A stretch of DNA of 47,300 bases from Bradyrhizobium sp. YR681. GTDB taxonomy: Bacteria > Pseudomonadota > Alphaproteobacteria > Rhizobiales > Xanthobacteraceae. The position numbers were made by a program, and so were the translations under genes. Positions within the stretch are counted from its first letter, which is position 1, and the number at the start of each line of letters is the position of its first letter. Below the pieces are notes generated by a model. The model ran no database searches, was not told the DNA's origin, and saw nothing but the letters and a program-made list of their open reading frames with translations. This document shows, piece by piece, positions 24,955-34,280 of this stretch. Location of the stretch: positions 1 through 47,300 of the forward strand of contig NZ_AKIY01000228.1 of the NCBI RefSeq assembly GCF_000282615.1. The letters run 5' to 3'.

Positions 24955-26406
24955 CTACCGCGGCAGATCCGTCTTCCCCATCAAAAACGTATCGATCGAC
25001 CGCGCGCACAGCCGGCCCTCGCGGATCGCCCACACCACCAGCGACTGCCCACGGCGCATGTCGCCTGCCGTGAACACGTTCGGGCGCGAGGTCTGGTAGT
25101 CCAGCGTGTTGGCCTTGACGTTGCCGCGCGGGTCGAGTTCGACCGAGAGCAGCTTCAAGAGACCCTCGTGCACGGGGTGCACGAAACCCATCGCGAGCAG
25201 GACGAGTTCGGCGTCGAGATCGAACTCGGTGCCGGCGATCGGCTTGAACTTGTCGTCGACGCGGACGCAGTGCAGCTTCTTGACCTGGCCGTTCTCGCCG
25301 GAAAACTTCTGGGTCAGCACGGCGAATTCGCGGATCGCGCCTTCGGCCTGGCTCGAGGACGTCCGCATCTTCAGCGGCCAGTTGGGCCAGGTCAGGCCCT
25401 TGTTCTCGTGCTCGGGGGGAGCCGGCATGATCTCGAGCTGGGTCACGGAGAGCGCGCCCTGGCGCAGCGAGGTGCCGATGCAGTCGCTTCCGGTGTCGCC
25501 GCCGCCGATGACGACGACGTGCTTGCCGCCGGCCAAAATTTCGGTGATGCCGCCCAGCGGCTCCTCGGAGACGCGGCGGTTCTGCTGCGGCAGGAAGTCC
25601 ATGGCGTAGTGGATGCCGGCGAGGTCGCGGCCGGGGATCGGCAGGTCGCGCGGGGCCTCGGCGCCGCCGGTCAGCGCCACGGCGTCGTATTCGTTGAGCA
25701 TCTCGCGCGGATCGACATTGCCGTCCGCGCCGACGTGGCTGTTGTAGTGGAAGGTGACGCCTTCGCCTTCCATCTGGGTGATGCGGCGGTCGATGACACC
25801 CTTCTCCATCTTGAAGTCGGGGATGCCGTAACGCAGCAGGCCGCCGGCCTTGGCGTACTTCTCGAACACATGCACGTCGTGGCCGGCGCGCGCGAGCTGC
25901 TGCGCGCAGGCCATGCCGGCCGGGCCCGCGCCGATCACCGCGACCTTCTTGCCGGTCTTGACGGAGGCGACCTCCGGCTTCAGCCAGCCATTGTCCCAGG
26001 CGCGATCGACGATCGCGCATTCGATGGTCTTGATGGTGACCGGGTTGTCGTCGATGTTGAGCGTGCATGATGCTTCGCACGGCGCCGGACAGATGCGGCC
26101 GGTGAACTCAGGGAAATTGTTGGTCGAGTGCAGGTTGCGCGCGGCCTCTTCCCAATTGCCCTGATAGACGAGGTCGTTGAAATCGGGGATCTGGTTGTTG
26201 ACCGGGCAGCCGGGCGTGCCCGGCGAGACCGAGCCGGTGCCGTGGCAATAGGGAATGCCGCAATTCATGCAGCGCGCGGCCTGGTCGCGCGTTTCCTTCT
26301 CGGTCAAGGGAACGACGAACTCGTTGTAATGCTTTACGCGCTCGGCGACCGGGGTGTACTTGCGGTCGTGCCGTTCGATTTCCAGAAAACCCGTGATCTT
26401 GCCCAT
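24955..26406 (-). CDS. gltD: Glutamate synthase (NADPH) small subunit
   Basis: A 483-residue flavoprotein that feeds NADPH electrons to the GltB subunit. It has an N-terminal 4Fe-4S ferredoxin-like region (CMNCGIPYCHGTGSVSPGTPGC and CPAPCEASC), an FAD-binding GAGPAGMACAQQLARAG near residue 157, and an NADPH-binding GGGDTGSDCIG near residue 300. Length is normal. It lies 156 bases after gltB on the same strand, with a palindromic repeat in between. The downstream neighbour is an A+T-rich orphan gene on the opposite strand. Confidence 0.96.
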   Translation of the reverse strand: MGKITGFLEIERHDRKYTPVAERVKHYNEFVVPLTEKETRDQAARCMNCGIPYCHGTGSVSPGTPGCPVNNQIPDFNDLVYQGNWEEAARNLHSTNNFPEFTGRICPAPCEASCTLNIDDNPVTIKTIECAIVDRAWDNGWLKPEVASVKTGKKVAVIGAGPAGMACAQQLARAGHDVHVFEKYAKAGGLLRYGIPDFKMEKGVIDRRITQMEGEGVTFHYNSHVGADGNVDPREMLNEYDAVALTGGAEAPRDLPIPGRDLAGIHYAMDFLPQQNRRVSEEPLGGITEILAGGKHVVVIGGGDTGSDCIGTSLRQGALSVTQLEIMPAPPEHENKGLTWPNWPLKMRTSSSQAEGAIREFAVLTQKFSGENGQVKKLHCVRVDDKFKPIAGTEFDLDAELVLLAMGFVHPVHEGLLKLLSVELDPRGNVKANTLDYQTSRPNVFTAGDMRRGQSLVVWAIREGRLCARSIDTFLMGKTDLPR

Positions 26407-26452
26407 TAAACCCGAAGTCCCTGCCGCTTAAATTCGTTTTCTCTCTAGCTAG

Positions 26453-26555
26453 ACCCTCATCCTGAGGAGCGCGGAACGCGCGTCTCGAAGGATGAAGGCC
26501 CGGCTGGTGGTCTCATGGTTCGAGACGGCGCTTCGCGCCTCCTCACCATGAGGCT
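26453..26555. repeat. Dispersed palindromic repeat (CCTCATCCTGAGGAGCGCGG arms), copy 1
   Basis: Left arm CCTCATCCTGAGGAGC...GTCTCGAAGGATG and right arm CATGGTTCGAGAC...CTCCTCACCATGAGG pair with each other, and it sits between gltB and gltD. A second copy lies at 35360-35465. The hairpin is inside the gltB-gltD transcript, so it could affect relative expression. Confidence 0.85.
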
Positions 26556-26562
26556 CTTTTAT

Positions 26563-29500
26563 TTACGCCCCGATCGCGATTTTCGGCTCGGCGTCCGCGT
26601 TGGCGGCCATTTCGCGCAGCGCGCGCCGGTACTCGACCGGCATCACCTTGCGGAATTTGGGCAGCCAGTCCTTCCAGTTGGCAAGGATGTCGGCGGCGCG
26701 CTTGGAGCCGGTGGCTTTCGCGTGGCGTGTGATCAGGACGTGGAGGCGCTCCACGTCGGAGTCGAGCAGGTCCTTGAACACGTCGACCCGACCATGCGCC
26801 TCGAGGTCACCGGAGTGATGATAGGTGCCGGCGTTGATCAGCTCTTCCGACAGCACCGGCTCGAGCTCGACCATCGCCATGTTGCACAGCTTGTCGAAGT
26901 CGCCGGCCTCATCGAGCACGTAGGCAATGCCGCCCGACATGCCGGCCGCGAAATTGCGCCCGGTCTTGCCGAGCACGACCACGATGCCGCCGGTCATGTA
27001 TTCGCAGCAATGATCGCCCGCGCCCTCGACCACCGCGACGGCGCCCGAATTGCGCACGGCAAAACGTTCGCCGGCGATGCCGCGGAAGTAGCACTCGCCC
27101 TGGATGGCGCCGTACATCACGGTGTTGCCGACGATGATGCTCTCTTCCGGCACGATCGCGGAGTTCTTCGGCGGCTTGACGATGATCTTGCCGCCCGAGA
27201 GGCCCTTGCCGACATAGTCGTTGCCTTCGCCTTCGAGCTCGAAGGTGACGCCATTGGCGAGCCACGCGCCGAAGGCCTGGCCCGCGGTGCCCTTCAGGCT
27301 GACCTGGATGGTGTCCTGCGGCAGACCGGCATGGCCGTAGATCTTGGCGACCGCGCCCGACAGCATCGCGCCGGCGGAGCGGTTGGTGCTGTTGATCGTG
27401 GCTTCGATCTTCACCGGCGCGCCGCGGTCGAGCGCAGGCTGCGCCTTCTCGATCAGCGTGCGATCGAGCACCGCCTCCAGATGATGGTTCTGGCGCTCGG
27501 AATGATAGATCTTCTGGCCCTTCTCTTCCTTCTGCTTGACGAACAGCTTGGAGAAGTCGAGGCCCTTGGCCTTCCAGTGCGCAACCAACTTGGTCTGGTC
27601 GAGCAGCTGCACCTGGCCGATCATCTCGTTGAAGGTGCGGAAGCCGAGCGAGGCCATGATCTCGCGGACTTCCTCCGCGACGAAGAAGAAGTAGTTGATC
27701 ACGTGCTCGGGCTGGCCGGTGAAGCGCTTGCGCAGGACCGGATCCTGTGTGGCGACGCCGACCGGGCAGGTGTTCAGATGGCACTTGCGCATCATGATGC
27801 AGCCGGCCGCAATCAAGGGAGCGGTGGCGAAGCCGAACTCGTCGGCCCCGAGCAGCGCACCGATCACGACGTCACGCCCGGTGCGGAAGCCGCCGTCGAC
27901 CTGGACCACGATGCGGCTGCGCAGCCGCTCGCGCACCAGCGTCTGGTGGGTTTCGGCAAGGCCGATCTCCCACGGCGAGCCGGCGTGCTTGATCGAGGTC
28001 AGGGGCGAAGCGCCGGTGCCGCCCTCGAAGCCCGCGATGGTGACATGGTCGGCCCGCGCCTTGGCGACGCCAGCGGCGACCGTGCCGACGCCGATTTCGG
28101 AGACGAGCTTGACCGAGACGTCGCCCGCCGGGTTGACGTTCTTGAGGTCGTAGATGAGCTGCGCCAGATCCTCGATCGAGTAGATGTCGTGGTGCGGCGG
28201 CGGCGAGATCAGGCCGACACCCGGGGTCGAGTGACGCACCTTGGCGATGGTCGCGTCGACCTTGTGGCCGGGCAGCTGGCCGCCTTCGCCGGGCTTGGCA
28301 CCCTGCGCCATCTTGATCTGCATCATGTCGGAGTTGACGAGATACTCCGTGGTGACGCCGAAGCGGCCCGAGGCGACCTGCTTGATCGCCGAGCGCATGC
28401 TGTCGCCGTTCGGCAGCGGCTTGAAGCGGTCGGCTTCCTCGCCGCCTTCGCCGGTGTTCGACTTGCCGCCGATCCGGTTCATGGCGATCGCGAGCGTGGT
28501 GTGCGCCTCGCGCGAGATCGAGCCGAAGCTCATCGCGCCGGTGGCGAAACGCTTGACGATGTCCTTGGCCGGCTCGACCTGGTCGAGCGGCACGGGCTTG
28601 CGCTTCTCTTCGTCCGCGCTCTTGATCCGGAACAGGCCGCGCAGCGTCAGAAGCCGCTCCGACTGCTCGTTGAGGATCTTCGCGAAGGCGCGATAGCGCT
28701 CCAGCGAATTGCCGCGGGCGGCATGTTGCAGCAGCCCGACCGACTCGGCGGTCCAGGCGTGGTCCTCGCCGCGGCTGCGATAGGCATATTCGCCGCCGAC
28801 GTCGAGCGAGGTCTTGTAGACCAGCGCCTCGCCGAACGCGTCGGCATGGCGGCGCACCGCTTCTTCCGCGATCTCGGCAAGGCCGACGCCTTCGACGCGG
28901 GTATGCGTGCCGGCGAAGAACTTTCCGACGAAATCCGCCTTGAGGCCGACCGCGTCGAAGATCTGCGCGCCGCAATAGGACTGGTAGGTCGAGATGCCCA
29001 TCTTGGACATCACCTTGAGCAGGCCCTTGCCGATCGACTTGATGTAGCGCTTGACGATCTCGTAGTCGTCGAGCGAGCCGGGCAGGCGGTCCTTCATCGC
29101 GATGATGGTCTCGAACGCGAGGTAGGGATTGATCGCTTCGGCGCCATAGCCGGCAAGGCAGGCGAAGTGATGCACTTCGCGCGGCTCGCCGGATTCGACG
29201 ACGAGGCCGACCGAGGTGCGCAGGCCGGTGCGGATCAGATGATGATGCACTGAGGCGCAAGCCAGCAGCGACGGGATCGGCACGCGGTCGGTGCCGACCA
29301 TGCGGTCGGACAGAATGATGATGTTGACGCCCTCGCGCACGGCGCTTTCAGCACGCGCGCAGAGCTCGTCGAGCACCTGGTCCATGCCGGCCGCACCGAG
29401 GCCGGCGTGGAAGGTCGTGTCCAGCGTGCGCGACCTGAAATGGGTGTCGGCCACGTCGGAGATCGAGCGGATCTTTTCGAGGTCCGCGTCGGTCAGGATC

Positions 29501-31296
29501 GGCTGGCGCGCTTCGAGGCGCTTGGTGGTGGCAAGGCCCTGCAGGTCGAACAGGTTCGGCCGCGGCCCGATGATCGAGACGAGGCTCATCACCAGCTCCT
29601 CGCGGATTGGATCGATCGGCGGGTTGGTGACCTGCGCGAAGTTCTGCTTGAAGTAGGTGAACAGCGGCTTGGCCTTGTCCGACAGCGCCGAGATCGGCGT
29701 GTCGTTGCCCATCGAGCCCGCGGCTTCCTCGCCCGTGGCCGCCATCGGCGTCATCAGGATGGTGACGTCCTCCTGGCTGTAGCCGAACGCCTGCTGGCGA
29801 TCGAGCAGCGACAGGTTCGAGCGCACGCCCGTCGTCGGCACCTTCGGCAGCTCTTCCAGCACGATCTGGGTCCGCTCCAGCCACTCCTTGTAAGGATGGC
29901 TCTTGGCGAGCTCGGCCTTGATCTCGTCGTCGGGAATGAGGCGGCCCTGTTCGAGGTCGACCAGCAGCATCTTGCCGGGCTGCAAGCGCCACTTGGTGAT
30001 GATCTGGTCCTCGGGGATCGTCAGCACGCCCATCTCGGACGCCATCACGATGCGGTCGTCCTTGGTCACGAGATAGCGCGCCGGCCGCAAGCCGTTGCGG
30101 TCGAGCGTGGCGCCGATCTGGCGGCCGTCGGTGAACGCGATCGCGGCGGGGCCGTCCCACGGCTCCATCAGTGCGGCATGGTATTCGTAAAAGGCGCGGC
30201 GCTTCTCGTCCATCAGGGGATTGCCGGCCCACGCCTCCGGAATCATCATCATCACTGCATGGGGAAGGGAATATCCGCCCTGCACCAGGAATTCGAGCGC
30301 GTTGTCGAAGCAGGCGGTGTCCGACTGTCCCTCATAGGAGATCGGCCAGAGCCGGTTGATGTCCTTGCCGTAGAGCTCGGAGCTGACCGAGGCCTGGCGC
30401 GCCGCCATCCAGTTGACGTTGCCGCGCAGCGTGTTGATCTCGCCGTTATGCGCGATCATGCGGTAGGGATGCGCCAGCGACCATGCCGGGAAGGTGTTGG
30501 TCGAGAAGCGCTGATGCACCAGCGCCAGCGCGCTCTCGAAGTCCGCCTCATGCAGATCGGGATAGTACTTGCCGAGCTGGTCGGCGAGGAACATGCCCTT
30601 GTAGATCACGGTGCGGCAGGACATCGAGCAGGGGTAATAGCCCGCGAGCCCGCGGTCGCGGCGCTGATAGATCGCCTGCGAGATCGACTTGCGCAGGATG
30701 TAGAGCCGGCGCTCGAAATCGTCCTCGGTCTTGGCGGTGCCGTTGCGGCCGATGAACACCTGCATGCAGGCGGGCTCGGTCGGCTTCACGGTGACGCCGA
30801 GCGAGGAATTGTCGGTCGGCACGTCGCGCCAGCCGAGCAGGGTCAGGCCCTCTTCCTTGATCTGGTCGGCGATGATGCTCTTGATGACGTTGCGCCAGGC
30901 GGTGTCGCGCGGCATGAACAGCGCGCCGATGGCGTATTCACCGGGCGCCGGCAATGCGAAGCCGTTTTCCTTGGCCTTGCGGCTGAAGAAGGCGTGCGGG
31001 ATCTGCACCAGAATGCCGGCGCCGTCACCGGCGCGCGGGTCGGCGCCGACGGCGCCGCGATGCTCGAGATTGCAGAGGATGCTGAGCGCGTCCGAGACGA
31101 TCTCGTGCGACTTCTTGCCCTTGATGTTGGCGATGAAGCCGACGCCGCAGGAATCCTTTTCCAGGCTCGGATCGTACAGGCCTTCGGCTGGCGGACGCGA
31201 ATTGTGTTCCTGAATCGGATCGGTCGTTTTCGAGGCGACCGTCGCCGACAGTTCTTCTGCCACGATGTTTGCGCGCTCGAATTGCGACCCGTTCAT
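26563..31296 (-). CDS. gltB: Glutamate synthase (NADPH) large subunit
   Basis: A 1577-residue enzyme converting glutamine plus 2-oxoglutarate to two glutamates in the cytoplasm. It has an N-terminal class-II glutamine amidotransferase domain, whose nucleophile is C50 in EKDSCGVGF after a propeptide is removed, then the central and FMN-binding domains (SFGSISREAHTTLAIAMN, GGKSNTGEGGE, MAQGAKPGEGGQLPG, TGVGLISPPPHHDIYSIEDL-type pattern), the 3Fe-4S site (CHLNTCPVGVATQ) and the C-terminal beta-helix domain. I start at ATG 31296, the first Met matching family length; longer in-frame ORFs reach 31548. AGGACAGGA precedes this Met. It forms an operon with gltD. Confidence 0.96.
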   Translation of the reverse strand: MNGSQFERANIVAEELSATVASKTTDPIQEHNSRPPAEGLYDPSLEKDSCGVGFIANIKGKKSHEIVSDALSILCNLEHRGAVGADPRAGDGAGILVQIPHAFFSRKAKENGFALPAPGEYAIGALFMPRDTAWRNVIKSIIADQIKEEGLTLLGWRDVPTDNSSLGVTVKPTEPACMQVFIGRNGTAKTEDDFERRLYILRKSISQAIYQRRDRGLAGYYPCSMSCRTVIYKGMFLADQLGKYYPDLHEADFESALALVHQRFSTNTFPAWSLAHPYRMIAHNGEINTLRGNVNWMAARQASVSSELYGKDINRLWPISYEGQSDTACFDNALEFLVQGGYSLPHAVMMMIPEAWAGNPLMDEKRRAFYEYHAALMEPWDGPAAIAFTDGRQIGATLDRNGLRPARYLVTKDDRIVMASEMGVLTIPEDQIITKWRLQPGKMLLVDLEQGRLIPDDEIKAELAKSHPYKEWLERTQIVLEELPKVPTTGVRSNLSLLDRQQAFGYSQEDVTILMTPMAATGEEAAGSMGNDTPISALSDKAKPLFTYFKQNFAQVTNPPIDPIREELVMSLVSIIGPRPNLFDLQGLATTKRLEARQPILTDADLEKIRSISDVADTHFRSRTLDTTFHAGLGAAGMDQVLDELCARAESAVREGVNIIILSDRMVGTDRVPIPSLLACASVHHHLIRTGLRTSVGLVVESGEPREVHHFACLAGYGAEAINPYLAFETIIAMKDRLPGSLDDYEIVKRYIKSIGKGLLKVMSKMGISTYQSYCGAQIFDAVGLKADFVGKFFAGTHTRVEGVGLAEIAEEAVRRHADAFGEALVYKTSLDVGGEYAYRSRGEDHAWTAESVGLLQHAARGNSLERYRAFAKILNEQSERLLTLRGLFRIKSADEEKRKPVPLDQVEPAKDIVKRFATGAMSFGSISREAHTTLAIAMNRIGGKSNTGEGGEEADRFKPLPNGDSMRSAIKQVASGRFGVTTEYLVNSDMMQIKMAQGAKPGEGGQLPGHKVDATIAKVRHSTPGVGLISPPPHHDIYSIEDLAQLIYDLKNVNPAGDVSVKLVSEIGVGTVAAGVAKARADHVTIAGFEGGTGASPLTSIKHAGSPWEIGLAETHQTLVRERLRSRIVVQVDGGFRTGRDVVIGALLGADEFGFATAPLIAAGCIMMRKCHLNTCPVGVATQDPVLRKRFTGQPEHVINYFFFVAEEVREIMASLGFRTFNEMIGQVQLLDQTKLVAHWKAKGLDFSKLFVKQKEEKGQKIYHSERQNHHLEAVLDRTLIEKAQPALDRGAPVKIEATINSTNRSAGAMLSGAVAKIYGHAGLPQDTIQVSLKGTAGQAFGAWLANGVTFELEGEGNDYVGKGLSGGKIIVKPPKNSAIVPEESIIVGNTVMYGAIQGECYFRGIAGERFAVRNSGAVAVVEGAGDHCCEYMTGGIVVVLGKTGRNFAAGMSGGIAYVLDEAGDFDKLCNMAMVELEPVLSEELINAGTYHHSGDLEAHGRVDVFKDLLDSDVERLHVLITRHAKATGSKRAADILANWKDWLPKFRKVMPVEYRRALREMAANADAEPKIAIGA

Positions 31297-31787
31297 GGTT
31301 CCTGTCCTCTCCATGCGGCAAGCTGCCTCACCGCTATCTTCGGCGCACCTTGGGCGTTCCGCGGCACCCGCCTCTGGGTCACCGCTCGTCCGCTGCGAGC
31401 CGCATTTTCTTAAAGTCAGGCTAGGCGTTCTACGTCCCCGAGAACGGCTTTGCCTGTTGCCTCCTTGGTGCTCGAAAACACCAAGTTGCGCTGCAATCCC
31501 CGTGCCGAAATCGCAGGCAAAATTGAGACAGTCTTCCTGTCCTAACAATCACCTTGCCAAATTTTTGTCTATCACACAAGCGCGCGAAAGTCCCGATTCC
31601 CGATCTGTCAATCAATCGCTTTCCGAAAGTTGCGCGGCCCCGGTTTTGAAGCAAACGCGCCCTGATCCGGCCCTTCGGACGCCGAAATCCCCAATGAAGC
31701 TTCGGATCGCCCCTTCGGAACGTGCGCCACGCCAAGAGAAGCGAAAGAGCGCGCGGTATTCGGGGGCCTGACAGGAGCGTCTCGACC
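31297..31787. other. gltB / Pro-rich protein intergenic region
   Basis: 491 bases between divergent genes. It holds the gltB leader and presumably both promoters. A CTTGGTG/CACCAAG hairpin at 31464-31485 (7-base stem, 8-base loop) is the only clear structure besides the weak sigma-54-like site. No gene is supported; the long antisense-like ORFs here are shadows. Confidence 0.5.
31544..31560 (-). promoter_or_regulatory. Possible sigma-54-like promoter ahead of gltB
   Basis: Read on the minus strand, TTGGCAAGGTGATTGTT matches the -24/-12 consensus (TTGGCAC-N5-TTGC) except that C to A at one place and the second base of the -12 GC is T. It lies about 248 bases upstream of the gltB ATG. The -12 GC is strongly conserved in real sites, so this is a weak call. 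Confidence 0.25.
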
Positions 31788-32549
31788 ATGAAGTTTTTCA
31801 CAGGATGTGTGGCCGCCGCCGTGCTGGCGTTGGCCGCGACTGCCGCTCAAGCGCAGGTTCCCGCGCGAGGGGGCATGATTGCGGTGTCGGACTTCGACGG
31901 CCCCTATGCGCCGCCGGACGCCGCGCCGCCTCCGCCACCGCGCTATGGCTACGGCTATGGCTATGAGGAACGCGGTCCGGCCCCGGCGCTGCTCCCGGCC
32001 ACCGAGGTCTATGCGGTGCTGCGGGAAAATGGTTTCTCGCCGCTCGGCATCCCGCGCCTGCGCGGCAGCGTCTACACCATCGCGGTGATCGACCGCCGCG
32101 GCGACGACGGCCGGCTGGTGATCGATGCCCGCGACGGTAGGATCATCCGCTTCATGCCGATCGCCGATGCCTACGGCATGGCGCCCGCTCATGAGGAGCG
32201 TGCGGTCGCGCCCTACGGGCCGCAAAGCGCGCTGCCGCCGCCGACCGTGGTCCGCGGTGGCCCGCCGCGCCCGCCGGCTTCGATCCCGCATGTCGCCAGC
32301 CGCACCGTGCCGCTGCCCAGGGCCGCTCCTCCGCGCGGCGAGGCTCCGGTCGCGGCGGCAAAGCCGGCCGAGCCTGCGCCGCAGCAGGCTCAGGCGCCGC
32401 AGGCTCAGCCCGCGCAGCAGACCGCCGCCGTGCAGGCCAGGCCCGTTGAAGCCGCGCCGCAAGCCGCTGCGGCAACCGTCGGCCAGGCCAAGCCGTCAGC
32501 GACGATCCTGCCGACACAGGACATGCCGGCGGCGCAGGGTTTGGATTAG
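31788..32549 (+). CDS. Secreted Pro/Ala-rich protein
   Basis: A 253-residue protein with a signal peptide (MKFFTGCVAAAVLALAATAAQAQ). A small central domain at about residues 65-115 (TEVYAVLRENGFSPLGIPRL ... VIDARDGRIIRFMP) has the look of a PepSY-like fold, in which a reading such as VIDARDGRI is typical. The rest is a disordered tail rich in Pro, Ala and Gln, suited to the periplasm or cell envelope. I start at ATG 31788; 22 upstream in-frame codons lack the signal. It is followed by a terminator. Function unknown. Confidence 0.72.
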   Translation: MKFFTGCVAAAVLALAATAAQAQVPARGGMIAVSDFDGPYAPPDAAPPPPPRYGYGYGYEERGPAPALLPATEVYAVLRENGFSPLGIPRLRGSVYTIAVIDRRGDDGRLVIDARDGRIIRFMPIADAYGMAPAHEERAVAPYGPQSALPPPTVVRGGPPRPPASIPHVASRTVPLPRAAPPRGEAPVAAAKPAEPAPQQAQAPQAQPAQQTAAVQARPVEAAPQAAAATVGQAKPSATILPTQDMPAAQGLD

Positions 32550-32563
32550 CCCGCGGTCGCAAC

Positions 32564-32594
32564 AAAAAAGCGCCCGAGAATCTCGGGCGCTTTT
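32564..32594. terminator. Bidirectional rho-independent terminator
   Basis: GCGCCCGAGA (32570-32579) and TCTCGGGCGC (32581-32590) form a perfect 10-base stem, flanked by A-run 32564-32569 and T-run 32591-32594. It can end both the rightward Pro-rich gene and the leftward alpha/beta hydrolase gene. Confidence 0.88.
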
Positions 32595-32613
32595 GCATGG
32601 CGGCGGTTATGCC

Positions 32614-33384
32614 TCAGCTTCGTCCATACCCCGCCGCTTCCAGGATCAGGTTCGCAACCTCCTTCGGATGCGACACCAGCGAGAGGTGGCCGGCGTCGAG
32701 CTCGATCGTGGTCGCGTTCATGCGCTTGGCGAGGAAACGCTCGAGGTCGGGATTGATCGTGTAGTCGTTCTTCGACACCGCGTACCAGCTCGGCTTGGAG
32801 TGCCACGCAGCTTCCGTGGTGCGGCCGGCGAAGATCGAGGCGGCCGTCGGCCATTGCACGGCGTAGAGCTCCCTGGCCTGCTCGGGCTTTACGCCATTGG
32901 CGAAATACTTCAGGAAAGCGTCTTCCGAGAGCCTGGTGTAGCCGTCGCGCTCGACGATGCCGGCGCGCACCGGGCCGGTCGGAAACTGTTTCGACAGCGC
33001 GACGAAATCCTCGTTGGCATCGGGCGCGCGTGCGGCGACATAGACGAGGCCGGTGACCTTCGGGTCGGTGCCGACCTGGCTGATCACGGTGCCGCCCCAG
33101 GAATGCGCGACCAGCACGGTCGGACCGTCCTGCTCGGCCAGCGCGCGCTTGGTGGCTTCGACGGAGTCGGCAAGCGACGACAGCGGATTCTGCACGGCCG
33201 TGACATGCAACCCTGCGGCCTGGAGGATCGGGATCACCTCGGACCAGCTCGAGCCATCGGCCCAGGCGCCGTGCACCAGCACGACGTTCTTGGCCTTCAC
33301 TGTCTGCGGTGTCTGCGCGTGAGCAAGGCCGAGGGGGGCCGCCAGCAGGCTCGCGGCGACGAAAAGGCTGCGCCAGAAAGTCAT
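32614..33384 (-). CDS. Secreted alpha/beta hydrolase
   Basis: A 256-residue alpha/beta hydrolase with a signal peptide (MTFWRSLFVAASLLAAPLGLAHA). The nucleophile elbow is HSWGG, the oxyanion area is VLVHGAWADGS, and the catalytic histidine lies near the C-terminus in AGHLSLVSHP. This is the EstA/PGAP-like small esterase group often annotated as alpha/beta hydrolase. I start at ATG 33384; a Met 12 codons upstream is basic and unlikely. It is alone between two terminators. A second ORF in another frame (32546-33433) is its shadow. Confidence 0.87.
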   Translation of the reverse strand: MTFWRSLFVAASLLAAPLGLAHAQTPQTVKAKNVVLVHGAWADGSSWSEVIPILQAAGLHVTAVQNPLSSLADSVEATKRALAEQDGPTVLVAHSWGGTVISQVGTDPKVTGLVYVAARAPDANEDFVALSKQFPTGPVRAGIVERDGYTRLSEDAFLKYFANGVKPEQARELYAVQWPTAASIFAGRTTEAAWHSKPSWYAVSKNDYTINPDLERFLAKRMNATTIELDAGHLSLVSHPKEVANLILEAAGYGRS

Positions 33385-33632
33385 GATCGTTCTCCGTCTT
33401 GTTTTGGTTGGATGCCTCATGTTGACGTTTCAAATGACGAGGCGCGGGGCGGCGGTGTTACGCCGCTTCACCGCTCTGTGATGCGGTGCAACAGTCCAGC
33501 AAGGCGGTTCGGCAACCGGTGACGTCTGGCGAAGGCTGAAACCATCACCTCGGGGAGCGTAGGGCATCTCCGTCGTTCCGTATTTCTTCCGCGCACGATT
33601 GACTGGTCGCGCCGGGACGAGGAACGCCAAAC

Positions 33633-33663
33633 AAAAAAACGCCCCGGGGCACCGGGGCGTTTT
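33633..33663. terminator. Rho-independent terminator between hydrolase and hsp20 genes
   Basis: ACGCCCCGG (33639-33647) and CCGGGGCGT (33652-33660) form a 9-base stem with a 4-base loop, with an A-run at 33633-33639 and a T-run at 33660-33663. It lies just past the hsp20 stop and, on the minus strand, ends hsp20 transcription; the 306-base gap up to the hydrolase start otherwise shows no gene. Confidence 0.85.
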
Positions 33664-33690
33664 CTCAAACCTGGAAGTGGCGTGCGTGAT

Positions 33691-34161
33691 TTACGCGGCG
33701 GCTTGCGCGGCCGAGTTCTCGATCACCTGCGCGCCCTGCGCACCGGCGTTGATCGCGATCTGGCGTGGCTTCTTCGCCTCGGGAATCTCGCGGACGAGCT
33801 CGACGTGAAGCAGCCCGTTCTCGAGCGAGGCGTCCTTGACCTGCACGAAGTCGGCAAGCTGGAAGGCGCGCTCGAAGGCACGCGCGGCGATGCCGCGGTA
33901 GAGCACTTCGGCTTTCGAGTTCTCATTGGCGACTTTCTCGCCCTTGATCGTCAGCGTGTTTTCCTTCGCGACGATGGAGAGCTCGTCCTTGGCAAAGCCC
34001 GAGACCGCAACGGTGATGCGGTAGGCATTCTCGCCGGTACGCTCGATGTTGTAGGGGGGATAACCGGGGCTGCCGTCCGAACCGGCCTGATCGAGCAGGT
34101 TGAAGAGGCGGTCGAAGCCGACGGTGGAACGATAGAAGGGGGTCAGGTCGTAGGTACGCAT
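33691..34161 (-). CDS. Small heat-shock protein (Hsp20/IbpA-like)
   Basis: A 156-residue alpha-crystallin-domain chaperone that holds unfolding proteins. The domain runs about residues 32-125, with YPPYNIERTGENAYRITVAVSG near the start and LYRGIAARAFERAFQLADFVQV near the middle. The C-terminal IXI-like motif is the RQIAINAG stretch. Starts at ATG 34161 with GGAGGA at -8. It belongs to the rhizobial class often in many copies. Expression is predicted to be controlled by a sigma-32 promoter and a ROSE-type RNA thermometer in the leader, both called separately. Confidence 0.93.
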   Translation of the reverse strand: MRTYDLTPFYRSTVGFDRLFNLLDQAGSDGSPGYPPYNIERTGENAYRITVAVSGFAKDELSIVAKENTLTIKGEKVANENSKAEVLYRGIAARAFERAFQLADFVQVKDASLENGLLHVELVREIPEAKKPRQIAINAGAQGAQVIENSAAQAAA

Positions 34162-34274
34162 GGTCAAGTCCTCCATTGAGCGACTGTTGGCAAACCCGCC
34201 CGCCAATCGGGCCGGGCTCATCTCTGTGTGCAGCCTGATGTTCCGGTTCCGAAACACTGGTAGCGGCCTGCACC
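34162..34274 (-). promoter_or_regulatory. ROSE-type RNA thermometer in hsp20 leader
   Basis: On the minus strand the last hairpin (34168-34184) pairs GUC-G-CUC with GAG-GAC around an AAUG loop. UCGCU is paired to the AGGA of the Shine-Dalgarno, with one unpaired G opposite it. That is the exact ROSE signature (U-U/C-G-C-U with a bulged G). A stable CCC-G-GCCCG hairpin lies just upstream. Known ROSE leaders in Bradyrhizobium melt when hot and open the ribosome site. The leader is about 110 bases. Confidence 0.72.
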
Positions 34275-34280
34275 ATGATG

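Noticed and set aside
26515..31413. Long antisense ORFs opposite gltB (912 and 668 codons)
   Set aside because: They are open only because of the high G+C codon bias of gltB; they read as His/Asp/Arg/Leu-rich shadow sequence with no family features, while gltB has full-length motifs.
32546..33433. 295-codon ORF overlapping the secreted hydrolase on the same strand
   Set aside because: The other frame has a signal peptide, HSWGG nucleophile and correct length; this one is Arg/Gly-rich shadow.
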